NCBI GenBank assembly: GCA_035943635.1
Contig: DASZBX010000007.1
Span: 1 to 64,000 of the forward strand
Direction of reading: 5' to 3'
Length of the DNA stretch: 64,000 nt
Origin: DASZBX01 sp035943635
GTDB taxonomy: Bacteria; Actinomycetota; Actinomycetes; Streptomycetales; Catenulisporaceae
Shown here: in pieces, positions 62,073 through 64,000 of the stretch
How positions within the stretch are numbered: position 1 is the first letter of the stretch
Layout: each line of letters begins with the position of its first letter
Program-made: the position numbers and the translations under genes
Notes under the pieces: generated by a model
Told to the model about the DNA's origin: nothing
The model's input: the letters and a program-made list of their open reading frames with translations, nothing else
Database searches by the model: none

Positions 62073-63550
62073 CGGGCCAGTCCGCGGGCCAGCGGGAGCG
62101 TGTCGGCGAAGGCCAGGTGGTGGCTGCGGTCGCAGAACTCGACGAAACCGTCCCGGGCGTCGGCGGCGGCGTGGGCGGCCACCCGGGCCAGTTCCACCTC
62201 GACCGCGTCGCGGCCGGAGACGGTCAGGTAGCCGGCCACCGTGGGCATCGCGGTGCGGTCCTCGCCGCGGCGCAGGCCCAGCACCACCGAGGCGGTGCCG
62301 GTGACCCCGGGCGGCAGGAATCCGGCGCAGGCGGCCAGGTCCAGGGTGCCGATGCCGTGCGGCCAGCGCTTGACCCAGCCGGTGGCGTGCCACCAGGTGG
62401 AGGTCTGGCCGGCCGTGCCGATCGGTGCGGTGACCGCGATGTAGCGCGGGGCCAGCGCGTCGATCTCGGTCGGCCGCCAGGCCGGGGCGACCGACTGCGG
62501 GACGACCAGGTCGCCGCGGCCGGGCAGTATCAGCGCGCCGAGCAGCCGGGTCCAGGCGGGCCGGTCCAGCGGCACCAGGGTGCCGACCCGCCCGCCGCGC
62601 GGCCCGGGGTCGCTGAGCGCGGCGAACACGGTCTCCGCGGCACGGGAGACCAGCAGCGTCAGCCCGCGCTCGCCCTGGCCCAGCCGGGCCGCCTGTTCGA
62701 CCAGCGTCTGGTCGTAGGTGAAGCCGAGCACGACGTAGGACCGGGTGCGTCCGGCCGAGCCGGGAACCTGGTGCAGCACTTGGATCCGGGCCAGCGACGG
62801 CCGGTACGCATTGGTCAGACCCATCGCCCGCTGATACGGGCTGGCCGGGCCGGCCACCGATCCGGGGGCGCCGGGGGACGGGGCGCCGGCCACCGCGCCC
62901 GGGCCCGAAGCCGCGGCCGCGGAACGTTTCGGGGCGCCGACCTGGTCGATGTCGTCCGGGTCGCGCCGGGCCGGCCGCAGCCGGGCCAGCAGGCCGCCGC
63001 CGGAACCCGGGTCGGCCGGCGCCTGCGCGGCGAAGGTGGTGAGCACGGCCGCGAGCCGGGCGCCGAGGTTCGCCGACTCCGGGCCGCGCAGCGCGCCGGG
63101 GGACATCTCGGCCAGGGCCAGCAGCATGGACTCGCCGCCGTGCAGCACGATGGCCGGTCCGCGGTTCTCGGTGGCGGGCATGGGCAGCCAGTGCAGGCCG
63201 CCGATGCCGAACGGCTCGGGCCGGCGCGCGGTCCACTTCGGCAGGTAGCCCAGGTGCGCGCGGGTGCGCCGACGGCGGATCCAGGCGGCCAGGCCGGTCG
63301 GCGGCCGGGGCGGCTCGCCGGGCGCGCGGCCGCGGCCGCCGGGGGTGCGCACGTCCTGGGGCGGGGCCGGCGCGGGCACCGGCGGACGGCCGCCGGGCTG
63401 GGGCCGGCCCGGCTTGGCCGTCATCGGGGTCAGCCCGAGGGTGGATTTCTGCGCCTGCCGGGCGATCGGCTGCTTCGGCTGGCGCTCCGGGGTCGGTCGT
63501 CGCGCCGCGGTCGGCCGGGGTCCGCCCTGGCCTGTCGCCGGGTCGCTCAC
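62069..63550 (-). CDS. Unassigned protein, weakly SCO6880-like
   Basis: 493-aa protein. The first ~85 residues are a disordered Pro/Arg-rich leader; WIRRRRTRAHLGYLPKWTAR and FGIGGLHWLPMPATE start the folded part. A second Pro/Ala linker (GAVAGAPSPGAPGSVAGPAS) sits near residue 220. The C-terminal region (WWHATGWVKRWP, VELARVAAHAAADAR and the ending HHLAFADTLPLARGLAR) resembles the end of SCO6880-family proteins linked to conjugation-type secretion loci, but this is a loose resemblance. No membrane helix is evident. GTG at 63550 has GGGAGG four bases upstream. Its stop overlaps the previous convergent stop codon region. Confidence 0.7.
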   Translation of the reverse strand: MSDPATGQGGPRPTAARRPTPERQPKQPIARQAQKSTLGLTPMTAKPGRPQPGGRPPVPAPAPPQDVRTPGGRGRAPGEPPRPPTGLAAWIRRRRTRAHLGYLPKWTARRPEPFGIGGLHWLPMPATENRGPAIVLHGGESMLLALAEMSPGALRGPESANLGARLAAVLTTFAAQAPADPGSGGGLLARLRPARRDPDDIDQVGAPKRSAAAASGPGAVAGAPSPGAPGSVAGPASPYQRAMGLTNAYRPSLARIQVLHQVPGSAGRTRSYVVLGFTYDQTLVEQAARLGQGERGLTLLVSRAAETVFAALSDPGPRGGRVGTLVPLDRPAWTRLLGALILPGRGDLVVPQSVAPAWRPTEIDALAPRYIAVTAPIGTAGQTSTWWHATGWVKRWPHGIGTLDLAACAGFLPPGVTGTASVVLGLRRGEDRTAMPTVAGYLTVSGRDAVEVELARVAAHAAADARDGFVEFCDRSHHLAFADTLPLARGLAR

Positions 63551-64000
63551 GCCGCCGCCTCCCTCACCGTTGCGTCTGTCCTGTGGACGTGACCGCCTTC
63601 GAGCCGGACGCGCGTGGGGTCACTCCCGAAGTGTCGCACAGTGCGGGCACGCATGTTAGGTAGACCTGCCGCCTCCGTGGACCGGGGCGGAAAGTTTCAA
63701 TTGTCTTGATAGCAGATGATAGAGCCTGATGGCAGGCGGTTCTGCGGACCGGCCGGGCCCTGCTGCGCAGCGAAATCCCCGGGCGCCGGGACCGGGCCGG
63801 ATTGCCGCCTCGTGATCGACCGCCCGCGCACGATCCGGCGTGATCCGGCGCGATCGAGGGCGGTGCCGGCGGATCTGCGGGTACTGCGATCGGTGTCGAG
63901 TCGGCGGTGGCGATCGAATGTCGCAGGGGACGTATGCGCTGGGTGACGATCGGTGTCCGGTGCGTGACGCGGATGGCGCTGATTCTCAGGCGGGCCGACG
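63551..64000. other. 450-base end region, no gene seen
   Basis: It must contain the promoter of the 62069-63550 gene, but no clear hexamers are seen. Short direct repeats are present (CGATCGGTGTC twice, at ~63887 and ~63947; GATCCGGCG twice near 63833). The short open frames here have no supporting features. A gene may begin past the window edge. Confidence 0.5.

Overview
High-GC actinobacterial chromosome. The markers are a BldD developmental regulator, an mIHF/sIHF-type nucleoid protein, a conservon (CvnA-D), overlapping GTGA/ATGA/TGATG gene junctions and frequent GTG starts. The order bldD-pyrR-pyrB-pyrC-(PH-like protein)-carA-carB-pyrD-pyrF-mihF-gmk-rpoZ-coaBC-metK-priA matches Streptomyces and relatives; the genus cannot be fixed from the sequence (Catenulispora/Actinospica-like or Streptomyces-like is my inference). 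No insertion sequence, prophage, tRNA, CRISPR array or integrase is visible.

Layout. 1-220: 3' end of a 5S rRNA, its terminator, and the facing terminator of bldD. 263-1297: bldD (minus) and a regulatory region with a perfect BldD box and a PyrR-binding hairpin. 1298-11836: complete de novo pyrimidine operon, PyrR to PyrF, coupled by overlapping or near-contiguous junctions except before pyrF. 12128-18939: housekeeping block mihF, gmk, rpoZ, coaBC, metK, priA. 19074-21008: Uma2-family protein and an unknown secreted protein (minus). 21279-25145: translation/methylation block def-fmt-rsmB-rpe. 25164-32403: accessory stretch with a GNAT acetyltransferase, small membrane and YCII proteins, a polytopic membrane protein, a two-gene ABC exporter, a GH31 fragment and a small ORF behind a long hairpin. 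32473-35550: giant LuxR (LAL) regulator. 35644-40331: minus-strand MoxR/DUF58/DUF4129 operon of five overlapping genes. 40707-49372: GT4 glycosyltransferase, broken HNH fragment, RecQ-phosphoribosyltransferase fusion, PAP2 phosphatase, lactonase-like propeller, DUF3099 protein, HAD hydrolase, and a small secreted protein. 49760-53814: polyamine-type ABC importer. 53962-58715: conservon cvnABCD. 58962-63550: NUDIX hydrolase, S53 (kumamolisin-like) peptidase and two poorly known proteins.

How it works together. Pyrimidine synthesis appears to be controlled by PyrR through a hairpin that abuts the pyrR Shine-Dalgarno sequence. bldD is probably autoregulated. The polyamine-type importer and the conservon each have an upstream promoter-like element with an identical 15-base core (GATTCGGTACTGTGC) and a GACA-type -35 at the same 18-base spacing, which suggests co-regulation. 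Several genes (gmk, rpe, the ABC ATPase, the LAL regulator, the HAD and NUDIX proteins) have a TANNNT-like -10 six to eight bases before the start codon, consistent with leaderless transcripts.

I found no clearly undescribed multi-gene system. The best leads are the shared promoter element, the hairpin-preceded small ORF, the tandem-repeat N-terminus of dihydroorotase, decayed GH31 and HNH fragments, and several secreted or unassigned proteins.
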